Assembly (NCBI GenBank): GCA_020427005.1
Contig: JAGQOY010000061.1
Span: forward strand, 1-34,185
Reading direction: 5' to 3'
Source: Planctomycetales bacterium
Lineage (GTDB): Bacteria; Planctomycetota; Planctomycetia; Pirellulales; Pirellulaceae
Length of the DNA stretch: 34,185 nt
Within the stretch, counting starts at the first letter, position 1. Every line of letters starts with the position of its first letter. The translations under genes were made by a program, and so were the position numbers. The notes under the pieces are model-generated. The model did not search any database and had not been told where the DNA came from. It saw nothing but the letters and a program-made list of their open reading frames with translations. Below, in pieces: positions 1 through 9,188 of this stretch.

Positions 1-1
1 T

Positions 2-841
2 CGATGTTGGAAAGGGGAAACCTCCGACGTTATATTTGAATGCTCACCTGGGGTAGAAAGCATTCGTAATTTTTCTCCTGCCGGATACGTAGGGTGGAAC
101 ATGTCGGTCCCGGATCAATATCGAGCGGATTTTATTTTAAGTGAGTTGAAGCAATTTGAGTCTGAAAAGGTTTTCCCCCAGCTCACCTTTATTTGTTTAC
201 CGAATGATCACACGAGCGGCACGAGTGCAGGGTGCCCAACTCCCGCCGCCTGCATGGCCGACAATGACCTGGCCCTAGGACGGATCGTGGAGGGTCTTTC
301 GCACAGTACGTTTTGGAAAGAAATGGCGATTTTCGTAATTGAAGACGATCCTCAAGCAGGCTGGGATCATGTCAGTGGTTACCGTACAACCGCCTGGGTT
401 ATTAGTCCCTGGTCAAAACGCAATAAGACCATTAGCACTCTATATAATACGACCAGCGTTCTGCGAACGATCGAGCAAATTCTAGGGCTGCCGCCAATGA
501 ACCGCTTTGACGCCAGTGCCTCGCCCATGTTTGATTGCTTCCAGGAACAGCCCGACTATTCTCCTTACGATTGTGTACCCAACCTAGTACCCCTAGATCA
601 AATGAACCCATCCCCCACTGCGATTCTCGATCCAATTCTAAGGGACGATGCACTTGTGTCTGGTACGTTAAACTTCCTGCAGATTGATGCAGCTCCGGAA
701 GATACGCTCAACCGCATATTGTGGCGTAGTCAAAAGGGAAGCGAAGATCCGTATCCAAGTTGGGCTGTACAGGTGTTCGATGATGAGCAAGAGGAACAAG
801 AGCAACGCCAGTTACGGATTACTCCGGCAGAGAGCAAGTAA
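2..841 (+). CDS. Phosphoesterase family protein (alkaline phosphatase superfamily), 5'-truncated
   Basis: The frame is open to the left edge, so only the C-terminal part of the gene is present. The first ATG at 101 is internal, because the family-like stretch GYVGWNMSVPDQYRAD begins before it. Visible family features are LPNDHTSG, DNDLALGRIVE, FVIEDDPQAGWDHV with a metal-ligand-type Asp/His, RTTAWVISPWSKR and the closing LGLPPMNRFDASASPMFDCF. These match bacterial phosphoesterases (PF04185-like), often found behind a beta-propeller, that hydrolyse phosphate esters outside the cytoplasm. Substrate and signal peptide cannot be judged because the N-terminus is missing. The tail is acidic and Gln-rich (DDEQEEQEQRQ). 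The next gene starts 97 bases downstream on the same strand. Confidence 0.85.
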   Translation, partial: RCWKGETSDVIFECSPGVESIRNFSPAGYVGWNMSVPDQYRADFILSELKQFESEKVFPQLTFICLPNDHTSGTSAGCPTPAACMADNDLALGRIVEGLSHSTFWKEMAIFVIEDDPQAGWDHVSGYRTTAWVISPWSKRNKTISTLYNTTSVLRTIEQILGLPPMNRFDASASPMFDCFQEQPDYSPYDCVPNLVPLDQMNPSPTAILDPILRDDALVSGTLNFLQIDAAPEDTLNRILWRSQKGSEDPYPSWAVQVFDDEQEEQEQRQLRITPAESK

Positions 842-938
842 GCCAATTGCTAACTCAATGCTGAACCGTTGCGTCAAAGGTTGGCAGGTCGTGATGAATC
901 GACAAATTCGGTACTCATCATTTTTAGAGGTTCTGATA

Positions 939-2696
939 ATGACTATGGGTCCAGCGGTTCGTGGAACTTTTTTCAGTTGGCTAACGCGCGCCAAAAACAA
1001 CGCTATTCGACCTGCTTGGTTCGGAACGATGGTCGTTGTTTACAATCTGCTTGGCACGTTCGCACCAATGAAGTTATGCGCTCAAACCTCTGAGTCCGCT
1101 ACTATTGGTGCGTTGACGGTCGTTGACGTAGCTGAGCTAGAGACGTACATCGAGCGCGCTCGTCAGGATTGGCACGTACCCGGCTTGGCCGTCGCAGTTG
1201 TCAAAGATGACCGTGTCGTGCTGTCACGAGGATTCGGTGTGCGCGAAGCCGAAACTAATTCTCGAGTTGACGAACATACTCTTTTTGCAATTGCCTCGAA
1301 CTCTAAAGCCTTCACTTCGGCCGCTTTAGCCATTTTGGTTGATGAGGGAAAAATTCACTGGGACGATCCAGTACAAAAGTACCTGCCGTGGCTAACCTTG
1401 CAGGACGGTTATGCCAGTCGCGAACTAACGATTCGAGATTTGCTTTGCCATCGAAGCGGATTAGGCACCTTTAGCGGCGATCTACTGTGGTGGGGAACGA
1501 GCTACACTCCCAAAGAAGTCCTTCAAAGAGCTGCAAAACTTAAGCCTGCCTCCTCCTTCCGATCGAGTTACGGATATTCCAACCTAATGTTTCTTGCCGC
1601 AGGCCAAGTGATCGAAGTCGTAAGTGGGCAGAGTTGGAGTGAGTTTGTTGAAACCAGAATATTGAAACGGCTTGGGATGGATCGAACGGTGACTTCGACA
1701 AATCAGTTATTGAGTCAGGGCAACTATGCCACTCCGCATAAAACCGTCCTACCCGATCAAAGCCTGCCATTGCCGTGGATGAATTGGGATAGCATGGCGG
1801 CTGCAGGCGGGATCATCTCTTCGGTTCACGACATGTCTCATTGGATCCGATTGCAACTTCGGCATGGGGCGATTGAGACTGAGCAAGCGAGGCTCGAGCA
1901 AGCAGCAGACGACCGTGCCCGTGCTAAATCCGAGACAGGTGAAAAGCAGGCCAGATTGTTTAGCGTTGCCAGGAGTGAGGACATGTGGAGTGCTCACATG
2001 CCTATTCCAACTTCGGCGTCGCAGAGTCAACGATTTCCTTCTACACATTTTCGAGCTTATGGACTTGGTTGGTCACTTTCAGATTATCTGGGGCGGAAAA
2101 TTGTTGGACATGGAGGCGGATATGATGGCATGTATTCACAGGTTGTTCTGGTGCCAGAGGAGAATTTAGGCATGGTGATACTGACAAACAGCATGACAAG
2201 CATTTCGCCTGCCATCTCCTATCAAATACTCGATGCTTATTTGGGTGGTCCGAAAAAAGATTGGAGTGAAGAACTGCTACCAATTTTTATAAAGAGCCGA
2301 GAGAAATTTGATGCTCAAGTCAGAGATGCCATTACTGCAGTCGCCAGCGATACTCTGCCAAGTCACGCATGGGAGGCTTATGTGGGTAAATTTCGATGCC
2401 CGCTTTATGGTGACGTCTCCATAGATCTGGCCGGTAACCAACTTGTGATCAGTTTGCTTCCGTATACAAAGCTCACCGGGCGATTGGAACACTTGCATTA
2501 CGACACATTTGTCATCCGATGGGATCATACGCATGCGTGGTTTGATGAAGGTGTAGCCCATTTCGTGGCCAACGCCAAAGGACAATTCGATCGCTTGGAA
2601 CTTTACGTGCCAAACGACGACCTCTGGTTTCATGAACTCGACCTGCACCGTGTACGAGATGGCTCGGAGACGAACGACCAAGCCGACAAGTCATAG
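939..2696 (+). CDS. Secreted serine hydrolase, beta-lactamase (class C / PBP4*) family
   Basis: This 585-residue protein is of the beta-lactamase/transpeptidase-like family (PF00144) with a C-terminal extension resembling DUF3471. The catalytic triad of motifs is visible: S120-N-S-K123 (SxxK, nucleophile Ser120), Y213-S-N215 (YxN) and H391-G-G (HxG in place of KTG). I chose the ATG at 939 because AGAGG lies 8 bases upstream; an upstream extension would run into the previous gene. The N-terminus then carries a hydrophobic stretch (about residues 31-45) ending in LCAQ, a probable signal peptide for export. Members of this family are esterases, peptidases or beta-lactamases, and the substrate cannot be told from sequence. 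The gene ends one base before the convergent glutamate dehydrogenase. Confidence 0.88.
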   Translation: MTMGPAVRGTFFSWLTRAKNNAIRPAWFGTMVVVYNLLGTFAPMKLCAQTSESATIGALTVVDVAELETYIERARQDWHVPGLAVAVVKDDRVVLSRGFGVREAETNSRVDEHTLFAIASNSKAFTSAALAILVDEGKIHWDDPVQKYLPWLTLQDGYASRELTIRDLLCHRSGLGTFSGDLLWWGTSYTPKEVLQRAAKLKPASSFRSSYGYSNLMFLAAGQVIEVVSGQSWSEFVETRILKRLGMDRTVTSTNQLLSQGNYATPHKTVLPDQSLPLPWMNWDSMAAAGGIISSVHDMSHWIRLQLRHGAIETEQARLEQAADDRARAKSETGEKQARLFSVARSEDMWSAHMPIPTSASQSQRFPSTHFRAYGLGWSLSDYLGRKIVGHGGGYDGMYSQVVLVPEENLGMVILTNSMTSISPAISYQILDAYLGGPKKDWSEELLPIFIKSREKFDAQVRDAITAVASDTLPSHAWEAYVGKFRCPLYGDVSIDLAGNQLVISLLPYTKLTGRLEHLHYDTFVIRWDHTHAWFDEGVAHFVANAKGQFDRLELYVPNDDLWFHELDLHRVRDGSETNDQADKS

Positions 2697-2697
2697 T

Positions 2698-4032
2698 TCA
2701 GGCACGAAAGCCTGCCAACTCCGCCGCTCGCTGAACTCGTCCAATGCCTACGGTGTAAGCAGCCGTCCGCAAATCCAGACTTTTTGCAATCGATTCTTGC
2801 CAGACGGATTCAAAGGCTTCTGACAGTTTGTGATCTAGTTCCTGCCGTATACGATCCAGGCTCCAACTGTAGTGTTGCAGGTTTTGGACCCATTCAAAAT
2901 AACTTACGGTGACGCCACCTGAATTAGCAAGTATGTCTGGCAGGATGGTGATACCACCTTCCGTCAATCGGCGATGTGCTTCGGGGTGAATTGGACTATT
3001 GGCTGCTTCGATAATGGTTCTAGCTCGAACACTACTGACATTGTTTTCGCTAATGACTCCTCCCAAGGCCGCCGGTATCAGCAAATCGCATTCCAGGCTG
3101 AGTAGTTCATTGGCAGGCAAACGGTCACATTCAGCAAATCCTTCAAGGCTACGGTTGGCAAGTGCATGCCTCAACAGCGCCGCCACGTCCAAGCCGCGGG
3201 GATTGAAATAACAGCCACTAACATCGCTGACAGCCACAATTGGAAACATACTCTCGCTAAGAAACTTGGCAGCATGCGAACCAACGTTTCCGAACCCCTG
3301 AATGGCCACTCGACAGTCTTGTGGGCGAATGTTCAACCGACGGAGTAACTTGAGTGCCAAAATTCCTACGCCCCGTCCTGTTGCCTCCTCACGTCCCTTG
3401 GCACCATACTCCTCCACGGGCTTACCTGTAATGACTGCAGGATTGAAACCATGATACTTTTCCCATTGGTTTCGGAACCAAGCCATGACTTCATGAGTTG
3501 TACCCATATCGGGAGCTGGAATATCCGAATCAGGACCAATAATATCGTGGATCCCATCGACAAACGAACGTGTTAATCGTTCCATTTCCTTCGTCGTTAA
3601 GTGGCTTGGCTGCACACACACTCCCCCTTTAGCACCGCCATACGGGATATTTACTACTGCCGTTTTCCAAGTCATGAGGCTGGCCAAAGAACGAACTTCA
3701 TCCAAGTTGACTTCCGGATGGTAGCGCAAGCCTCCTTTCATTGGCCCTCGAAAATTGTTGTGTTGAACACGATAGCCAACAAAGGTCTCGATGCTTCCGT
3801 TGTCCATCTCAACGGGAATTCGGACCGTGACCTCCCGTTTGGGAATCAACAAAAGACTTCGCAACCATGTCGGCACTCCCAGCACGTCGGCCGCTTGGCA
3901 AAAATAATAGTCCGTGGCTTCACTGGCTGATGGCGTACGTTTGGAGCATGGAGCGGAGGTGTCTGAAGCTAATCCAATTCCATGATTTTCCGTGTTCGAA
4001 ATTGCAGGCTCTTGCGTATCAGTACGATTCAT
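2698..4032 (-). CDS. gdhA: Glutamate dehydrogenase (Glu/Leu/Phe/Val family)
   Basis: The enzyme interconverts glutamate with 2-oxoglutarate plus ammonia, using NAD(P), in the cytoplasm. In the 444-residue product the substrate and catalytic residues are in family order: K99 in GPMKGGLRYHP, K123 in TWKTAV, catalytic K135 in PYGGAKGG, D175 in PAPDMGT, and the nucleotide fold motif GFGNVG at 246-251. Spacing equals that of clostridial GDH (K89, K113, K125, D165) with a constant offset of ten. The first lysine and the Ser in GGVTVSYFE favour glutamate over branched-chain substrates. I chose ATG 4032; an in-frame GTG at 4092 would add 20 unconserved residues and leave only 35 bases to the divergent kinase gene. 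Coenzyme preference is not determined. Confidence 0.93.
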   Translation of the reverse strand: MNRTDTQEPAISNTENHGIGLASDTSAPCSKRTPSASEATDYYFCQAADVLGVPTWLRSLLLIPKREVTVRIPVEMDNGSIETFVGYRVQHNNFRGPMKGGLRYHPEVNLDEVRSLASLMTWKTAVVNIPYGGAKGGVCVQPSHLTTKEMERLTRSFVDGIHDIIGPDSDIPAPDMGTTHEVMAWFRNQWEKYHGFNPAVITGKPVEEYGAKGREEATGRGVGILALKLLRRLNIRPQDCRVAIQGFGNVGSHAAKFLSESMFPIVAVSDVSGCYFNPRGLDVAALLRHALANRSLEGFAECDRLPANELLSLECDLLIPAALGGVISENNVSSVRARTIIEAANSPIHPEAHRRLTEGGITILPDILANSGGVTVSYFEWVQNLQHYSWSLDRIRQELDHKLSEAFESVWQESIAKSLDLRTAAYTVGIGRVQRAAELAGFRA

Positions 4033-4127
4033 GTGAATTGCTCGATTGTCTAGAATGGAGGTAGCTTTTCGACTTTTATTGAAGAATAACACGCTTCGGT
4101 GTACCCTACGGATGAATTATAGGATTC

Positions 4128-7052
4128 ATGGCATTCTCAAGCATTGAACTTTGGCAAAGATTATCCTCCTCGGGACTGGCTAGCAGCCAACAGTGCCGCC
4201 TTTGGGCCACGACCGTCGCAGAGCACTTGGAATCCGACGAATGCCTCAAGGGAATGGCCGTATTGCAAAAACTTGTTGAGCTTGGACAGCTCACCAAACA
4301 CCAAGCGAAAGTATTAGTCGGGCAGCGCGATGCTCCACTTCGCATCGGTAGCTGGATCGTGTTGCAACCTGCACATCAGACACTGTTTTCCTCGTGGTGG
4401 GAAGCAGTTTCCGAGCTCGGCGCTCAGGAAAAGAAATTAATCAAAGCTGTAGGCCAGGGAGAATTAAAAGAGTTAAGCCCCCTCCTGCCAAGCCTAAGCA
4501 GAGTTGATGCGCAGTCTCAAATTCATCATCAAAATCTTCAAGAAGTACTTGCTCCGGAACTACGAGATGGACAGCTGGTCATTGCGCTCGCAATGCCCGG
4601 TGGTCGCTCGGTCGATAAAATCGCCCCAGCTAGTCTATCGCCTGGCCAAATACTAGAGATCATCGTCCAACTACTTGCCGGCCTGGCGAAGATGCATGCC
4701 CATGGATTGGCGCATGGACGAGTAGTTCCAAGCCAAATCTTCCTAGATGCTCGTGGCGTAACATTGGTGCGGGATCCGCTTTGTATTTGTGGCAACCTTC
4801 AGCTAGTTGATCTACCTGGACTGTTCTCCAGGGACTCCGATCCGCTTAGTTACTACCGATACGCTGCTCCCGAGTTAGCGGTTCCTGGCCAAAATCCGAA
4901 TGCAACAAGCGACGTTTACGCCGTCGGTTGTTTATGGCATTGGCTTGCGTCAAACAAAAATCTGTCGGAGGGCTCAAACGCTTCCGAGATCTTGACCAAA
5001 CACCTAACGCAGAGAACTACTCCAGAATGGTTGACAGGGGAGCATCAGGCGTTGAGCCAAGTCTGGTTCCATTGTGTGGCCCAAGATCCGTCGGCTCGCT
5101 TTACAGATGCGGGCGAGGCTTTAGCAGCACTCAAATTGGCTCAACGAATTGCGAGCGAAAATCTTTCGCCAACCTCTCCACAACCGAACCAGCGTTCTCC
5201 CAAAACCCAGAACGAAAGAGAATCGAACGAAAGAGAATCGAGCGAAAAAGTTGTCCGCAAACAATCAACCCCCGACCTAGCCTCCAACGAGCCAACTCGG
5301 GTTAGCAAACCAACTTCTCAACTTTCAATCGTTAGCCAGCAAGTTACGCATGCACAATCCAGTTCTTACTCAAGCGTACAGAATGTCCGTTCCCTCAAGC
5401 GTCAACCCCGCAAAAGCTCACTCTTGCTGCCTGCAATCGGTGGCTGTCTCGTATTAATAGCTATATTGCTCATCCTAAAGGCCAGCGGAGTCCTTCAACC
5501 AGCCGCCCCAGAAAAATCAAAAAAACCGCCAATTGCTGATTATATTCCTCCCACGCCAGCTACTCCAAAGCAGGCTGAAGATATCGATGCTCGATTGAAT
5601 CATTACCAGCTGGTCGAAAGTTCCGATGGACTATGGTTACCTGCTTTCGCGCCGCAGCCATTCCCAATTGACATGCTTGCTCCAGGCTCGGGAGCCTATT
5701 TATCACTTCGTCCAGAGGATTGGAAAGGTCCGATAAAACAAGCCTTGGCGGTTTGTTTTGATATGCAGCTGGAAAACCTGTGTTCAGCCATAACAATGCG
5801 TTGTGGCTTGACAGCCGACGCCATCCAACAAGTTACTGTAGCTTGGTATGAGGGGCAGCCGGACGCTGCCCCACCTTGGGCCATGCGTGTCACCTTGGCC
5901 GAACCAATGCAGATTGAAAAACTGGTGACCACTTGGTCGCCGATAGCTGATATATCTGTGGCAAATGCCCGTTGTTTTCAGCGAGGAGCAGACGTGCTCT
6001 TCGTTGCTGCCCAATACCTGGACGAGCGCCAACAAGCTGTTTGTTTTAGTATTCTTCCACGGGCAAAACTAAACGATGTGCTAGAAATGGAAGGGGCTGA
6101 GCCGCCGCTTGGGTCATTGGAAGGCCTCTGGAAAAGAACCAGTTCAAACTACGATGTAAGTCTCTTGGTTGCTCCCAGTTATCTCTACAACCCAGGCCGG
6201 GGGTTGCTAGCCTCCGCTCCGATGCGTTTGAAATCAAATCTACCGCATTGGCTCGGATACGATACCCGAGGCTTACTCTTTCAGACTCAATTAACGGAGC
6301 CGTGGTATTGGGAAATTCAACTTCAGGCCATGAATCAAGCTGACTCGGGCATGCTACGTACAATGTGGCAAACACACCTCTCCCAACTAGCTTCCAACGT
6401 CGAGGCCTGGTTGGCAAACGAGATGCCACACTCTAGCTGGCGAACCATTGCCATTCGCCTACCTGCCATGTTGCGGTCATTAAATTCTTTTCAACGCACT
6501 GGTATTGAGAACGGTGTTACGATTATCAATTGCTACCTACCTGCCTCCGCAATCACCAATTTAACATTTGCCTCTTGGACTGCCCTCGGCGATTATGCGA
6601 CACAGGCCGCGCCACAGGATATTCCAGGTGACACCCTGAGCCCATCCTTCTCGATTGACGAGTTTTTGGCAACTCCCATTACAGTTCGTTTTGACCAAGA
6701 ACCGATCGAAGTGGCTTTACAATTAGTTGCAACTGAGGCTAATGACCAATTGCACGCTGGTGCCTTGACAGTGAGTTTTCGCTTGGATGGCGATGCATTC
6801 GAGCGAGCTGGAATCACTCGTAACCAGCAGCTAAGACAATTTGCTCACACTCAAAGTCCAGTACGCGACGCGCTAACTGAAATTGCGCGACGAGGAAATA
6901 CGGACCCTACGGTCGTTGACCTGCATGATCTAAATCAGGAATTAGTGTGGCTAGTCCGAAAAACTGGCGAAAATTTCGAAGTGTTGCTTACTACGCGAAC
7001 TGCCGCTGGGCAGGCTAACGAACTCTTGCCAGCCGAATTTGCTCGGCCTTAG
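4128..7052 (+). CDS. Membrane-anchored Ser/Thr pseudokinase
   Basis: This 974-residue protein starts with a planctomycete-type N-terminal helix region (ELGQLTKHQAKVLVGQ, about 50-66), followed by a protein-kinase fold. The activation-segment and C-lobe landmarks are kept: AAPEL at 246-250, SDVYAVGCLW at 261-270 and PSARF near 321-325. The catalytic machinery is gone. The HRD loop reads HGRVVPSQ (196-203: Asp to Arg, Lys to Val, Asn to Gln), DFG is replaced by RDP, and no glycine loop or VAIK lysine is visible. A Ser/Glu-rich linker (about 343-430) leads to one membrane helix at about 431-450, and some 520 residues of unknown fold lie beyond it, presumably outside the cytoplasm. It probably senses or scaffolds rather than phosphorylates. 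The ATG has a nearby AGGA. It is divergent from gdhA across 95 bases. Confidence 0.85.
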   Translation: MAFSSIELWQRLSSSGLASSQQCRLWATTVAEHLESDECLKGMAVLQKLVELGQLTKHQAKVLVGQRDAPLRIGSWIVLQPAHQTLFSSWWEAVSELGAQEKKLIKAVGQGELKELSPLLPSLSRVDAQSQIHHQNLQEVLAPELRDGQLVIALAMPGGRSVDKIAPASLSPGQILEIIVQLLAGLAKMHAHGLAHGRVVPSQIFLDARGVTLVRDPLCICGNLQLVDLPGLFSRDSDPLSYYRYAAPELAVPGQNPNATSDVYAVGCLWHWLASNKNLSEGSNASEILTKHLTQRTTPEWLTGEHQALSQVWFHCVAQDPSARFTDAGEALAALKLAQRIASENLSPTSPQPNQRSPKTQNERESNERESSEKVVRKQSTPDLASNEPTRVSKPTSQLSIVSQQVTHAQSSSYSSVQNVRSLKRQPRKSSLLLPAIGGCLVLIAILLILKASGVLQPAAPEKSKKPPIADYIPPTPATPKQAEDIDARLNHYQLVESSDGLWLPAFAPQPFPIDMLAPGSGAYLSLRPEDWKGPIKQALAVCFDMQLENLCSAITMRCGLTADAIQQVTVAWYEGQPDAAPPWAMRVTLAEPMQIEKLVTTWSPIADISVANARCFQRGADVLFVAAQYLDERQQAVCFSILPRAKLNDVLEMEGAEPPLGSLEGLWKRTSSNYDVSLLVAPSYLYNPGRGLLASAPMRLKSNLPHWLGYDTRGLLFQTQLTEPWYWEIQLQAMNQADSGMLRTMWQTHLSQLASNVEAWLANEMPHSSWRTIAIRLPAMLRSLNSFQRTGIENGVTIINCYLPASAITNLTFASWTALGDYATQAAPQDIPGDTLSPSFSIDEFLATPITVRFDQEPIEVALQLVATEANDQLHAGALTVSFRLDGDAFERAGITRNQQLRQFAHTQSPVRDALTEIARRGNTDPTVVDLHDLNQELVWLVRKTGENFEVLLTTRTAAGQANELLPAEFARP
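5210..5254 (+). repeat. Short 15-bp tandem repeat inside the pseudokinase linker
   Basis: Two perfect copies of GAACGAAAGAGAATC (5210-5224 and 5225-5239) are followed by a degenerate third copy. The period is a multiple of three, so the repeat encodes NERES-NERES-SEK in the charged linker without breaking the frame. Confidence 0.8.
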
Positions 7053-7094
7053 GCTAGCATGAATGATACATGCGGATTAGGAGAAAAGGCGATA

Positions 7095-8822
7095 TCAGAA
7101 CACTTCTATACTCTTGATCGACATGCTTCCGTGGCGCCCAGCAGCTGCCAAGCAGCGCCAAGTTGCTTCAATCAATGCTTCTGCCTCAACCTTAGGTATC
7201 GGAAAGTGAAGTGATCCGATACCGCAATGGATTTTCGCAGACAAACTGCTCGTAGTTAGAGCACTGTTACTTTTGTTGCCAGAATCTGTCGAAAAAACGC
7301 CGAACATACATTCTCTTACGATACTTGTTGCCTCATTCCGTTCAGCGCCCATTAAGCAAATTACTAGTTCACCAACAGATGTGGTAAATGCCATTGGTTC
7401 CTGTATTCCGGGCTGGGACGCAACGTGGTTGACTAATTTCTGCTGCCAGTACGTTAGTCCACCTCCCGGTTGGGAGGTGAATTTTTCATGTTCCGAGTCA
7501 GGCTTAACTTCGATTGCGATAAGCGACATCGGGTTTTTCGTATTTCTACAGTTTCTAACCTGCCGACGAATCACGTTACAAAAACCAGGGTCGTTGTGGG
7601 AAGCGATTTCACTTATTACGACCTTTGAGCTGCTACCAATCGCAGCTGGAACATCCGGACCATCGTTGGTACGTTCCGTTTCATGAGAATTCTGGTGGGC
7701 TGAGTCATGCAGTTCTTCATTCTGAGTATCCCCGAACGTCGAATTCTCCTCTGACTCTACGTCGGCTTCGCTCTCTCTAGACTTGGCAGTGTTCGATTCG
7801 GACAAGTCGTTTGAAAGGCATTCCTTCTGCGCATTTGTTTGAGAGCTCTCTCCTTGCTGTTCGGCTGTTGTAGCATCGCAGAGCCAGTCCAGAATTTCGC
7901 CATCGCAGGCATCCATTCCAGGGGAATTCAGGCTCATAGTACAATCATCTGGCTCCAGACTGGCTGAAGTAGTTTGCGTAACCGCTGTAGGTTTTCCACC
8001 TTGAACAATTTTCAACGCTTGCACTAATCGGCCGAAATGCTCTGCACTTTTTGTCCAAGGCACTTCAATTTCCATCCACTGCCGAGGAAGCACGAATTCG
8101 GGTTTGCGTGACAACAATTCGCCGGCTAAACGCCATAGCAGACGAGGTTCGGCCCATTCGGGAACGTAGCTCTGTTCAGAATATGGCATCGACAATACGT
8201 TCTGCATGCGATCGGCGTGATCCGGTCCACCATAATCTACCGATAAACGTCGTACTAGTTTGGCAACCACTACCAGGTTGATTCCACATGACTCTTTAAG
8301 AGTGTCGTACGGATTTCCACCGGCTGTTACTTGCAAATGAAGCAACTCACCCAAATCACTGCCCAATTCTTTTCCAAGCAATCCTAGGACTAGCAATTCC
8401 GCAAGTCGGGCTCGAGTTTCGGCAAAGTTCTTTCGGACTTCGCCCGTACCCAAACTCCGGTATAGTGGTAGTAGGGCTGTGGCCAACAAGCGATGGGTGC
8501 ACTCCAACTGAACAACAGCATCGCGCGCAAGAAGCTCTGTAAACAAGGCGGGTAGCCAAAGGGGGCTCGATCGCATGGCCTCCTTTTGCGAGGACTCCAT
8601 TTCATTTATGAGTGGCTGCAGCAATTCGTCCAGAATTCTTGAAACGTCGGACCCGTCCACATCTAGTCGAGAAACGAGACTGGGGGCTATCGAATTGCCA
8701 TGGGAAGCAGGGCGATGGAGCCACGCAAAAATCGGCAAGTCGTCGGGGTTTTTACGCAACAGTCTTGCGGCCATCGTAGAATCGACGCTCAGTTGGCAAT
8801 TTTCGCTGATTGTCTTGGTCAT
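7095..8822 (-). CDS. Hypothetical protein with degenerate GGDEF-like C-terminal domain
   Basis: I do not recognise the 575-residue protein as a named family. Residues 1-270 are mostly helical-looking and Leu-rich, with no catalytic motif I can see. Residues about 300-410 are a Ser/Glu/Asp-rich, low-complexity linker. From about 424 the pattern resembles a diguanylate cyclase GGDEF fold: a helix before PMSLIAIEVKP, then GELVICLMG at the place of GGDEFxxxLPG, and at the end IHCGIGSL plus ALIEATWRCLAAAGRHG, like the usual GVA...ALYxAKxxGRN. The GGDEF signature itself is absent, so cyclase activity is unlikely. No signal peptide or membrane helix is seen, suggesting a cytoplasmic protein. It converges on the pseudokinase gene with a 42-base gap. 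Function unknown. Confidence 0.75.
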   Translation of the reverse strand: MTKTISENCQLSVDSTMAARLLRKNPDDLPIFAWLHRPASHGNSIAPSLVSRLDVDGSDVSRILDELLQPLINEMESSQKEAMRSSPLWLPALFTELLARDAVVQLECTHRLLATALLPLYRSLGTGEVRKNFAETRARLAELLVLGLLGKELGSDLGELLHLQVTAGGNPYDTLKESCGINLVVVAKLVRRLSVDYGGPDHADRMQNVLSMPYSEQSYVPEWAEPRLLWRLAGELLSRKPEFVLPRQWMEIEVPWTKSAEHFGRLVQALKIVQGGKPTAVTQTTSASLEPDDCTMSLNSPGMDACDGEILDWLCDATTAEQQGESSQTNAQKECLSNDLSESNTAKSRESEADVESEENSTFGDTQNEELHDSAHQNSHETERTNDGPDVPAAIGSSSKVVISEIASHNDPGFCNVIRRQVRNCRNTKNPMSLIAIEVKPDSEHEKFTSQPGGGLTYWQQKLVNHVASQPGIQEPMAFTTSVGELVICLMGAERNEATSIVRECMFGVFSTDSGNKSNSALTTSSLSAKIHCGIGSLHFPIPKVEAEALIEATWRCLAAAGRHGSMSIKSIEVF

Positions 8823-9188
8823 TTCTGAGGAATCCTACTGCAGCAAATCGATGTTCATTTACGGAGGGCACAGGCCAGCTACTTATTGGCCGTGCGCAGT
8901 AATGATCTGTGAGCCGAAGGCTGCAAGGCCTCGGGTTGAATTCGAGACCTGGCCGCTCACGCGTTACGGCTCTCATCCAGTGATAAATCCGACTTCATCA
9001 TTGCGCACGTTCATTGAGACACTGGAAGGTTAGCTTACCTGTGGGTCGGGAATGGCTGAGCATCGTGTCCGATTGACCATTTGCACTGCGTCGTAACAAT
9101 CGTCCAGGATGTAGGGATTGTAGGAAGTGAAACAAAGTCCTATTGTCTAGAATTCTGAGTGATACGACATGGAAAGGGGAGACGGGAA
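8823..9188. other. Divergent intergenic region between the GGDEF-like gene and ispD
   Basis: This 366-base stretch has no credible coding frame. It holds a possible promoter for ispD (9073-9100) and a cloverleaf-like set of inverted repeats at 8873-8954. The 5' part should also contain the promoter of the minus-strand gene, which I cannot pinpoint. Confidence 0.5.
9073..9100 (+). promoter_or_regulatory. Possible sigma70-type promoter for ispD
   Basis: TTGACC (9073-9078) and AACAAT (9095-9100) are separated by 16 bases, about 90 bases before the ispD start. The match to consensus is 5/6 and 4/6. A second, weaker pair (TTGTAG 9118-9123, TATTGT 9141-9146, spacer 17) lies closer. Both are guesses from sequence alone. 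Confidence 0.25.

Noticed and set aside
2277..2681. Minus-strand open frame of 134 codons opposite the serine hydrolase.
   Set aside because: It is the antisense shadow of the conserved hydrolase C-terminus and has no recognisable protein sequence.
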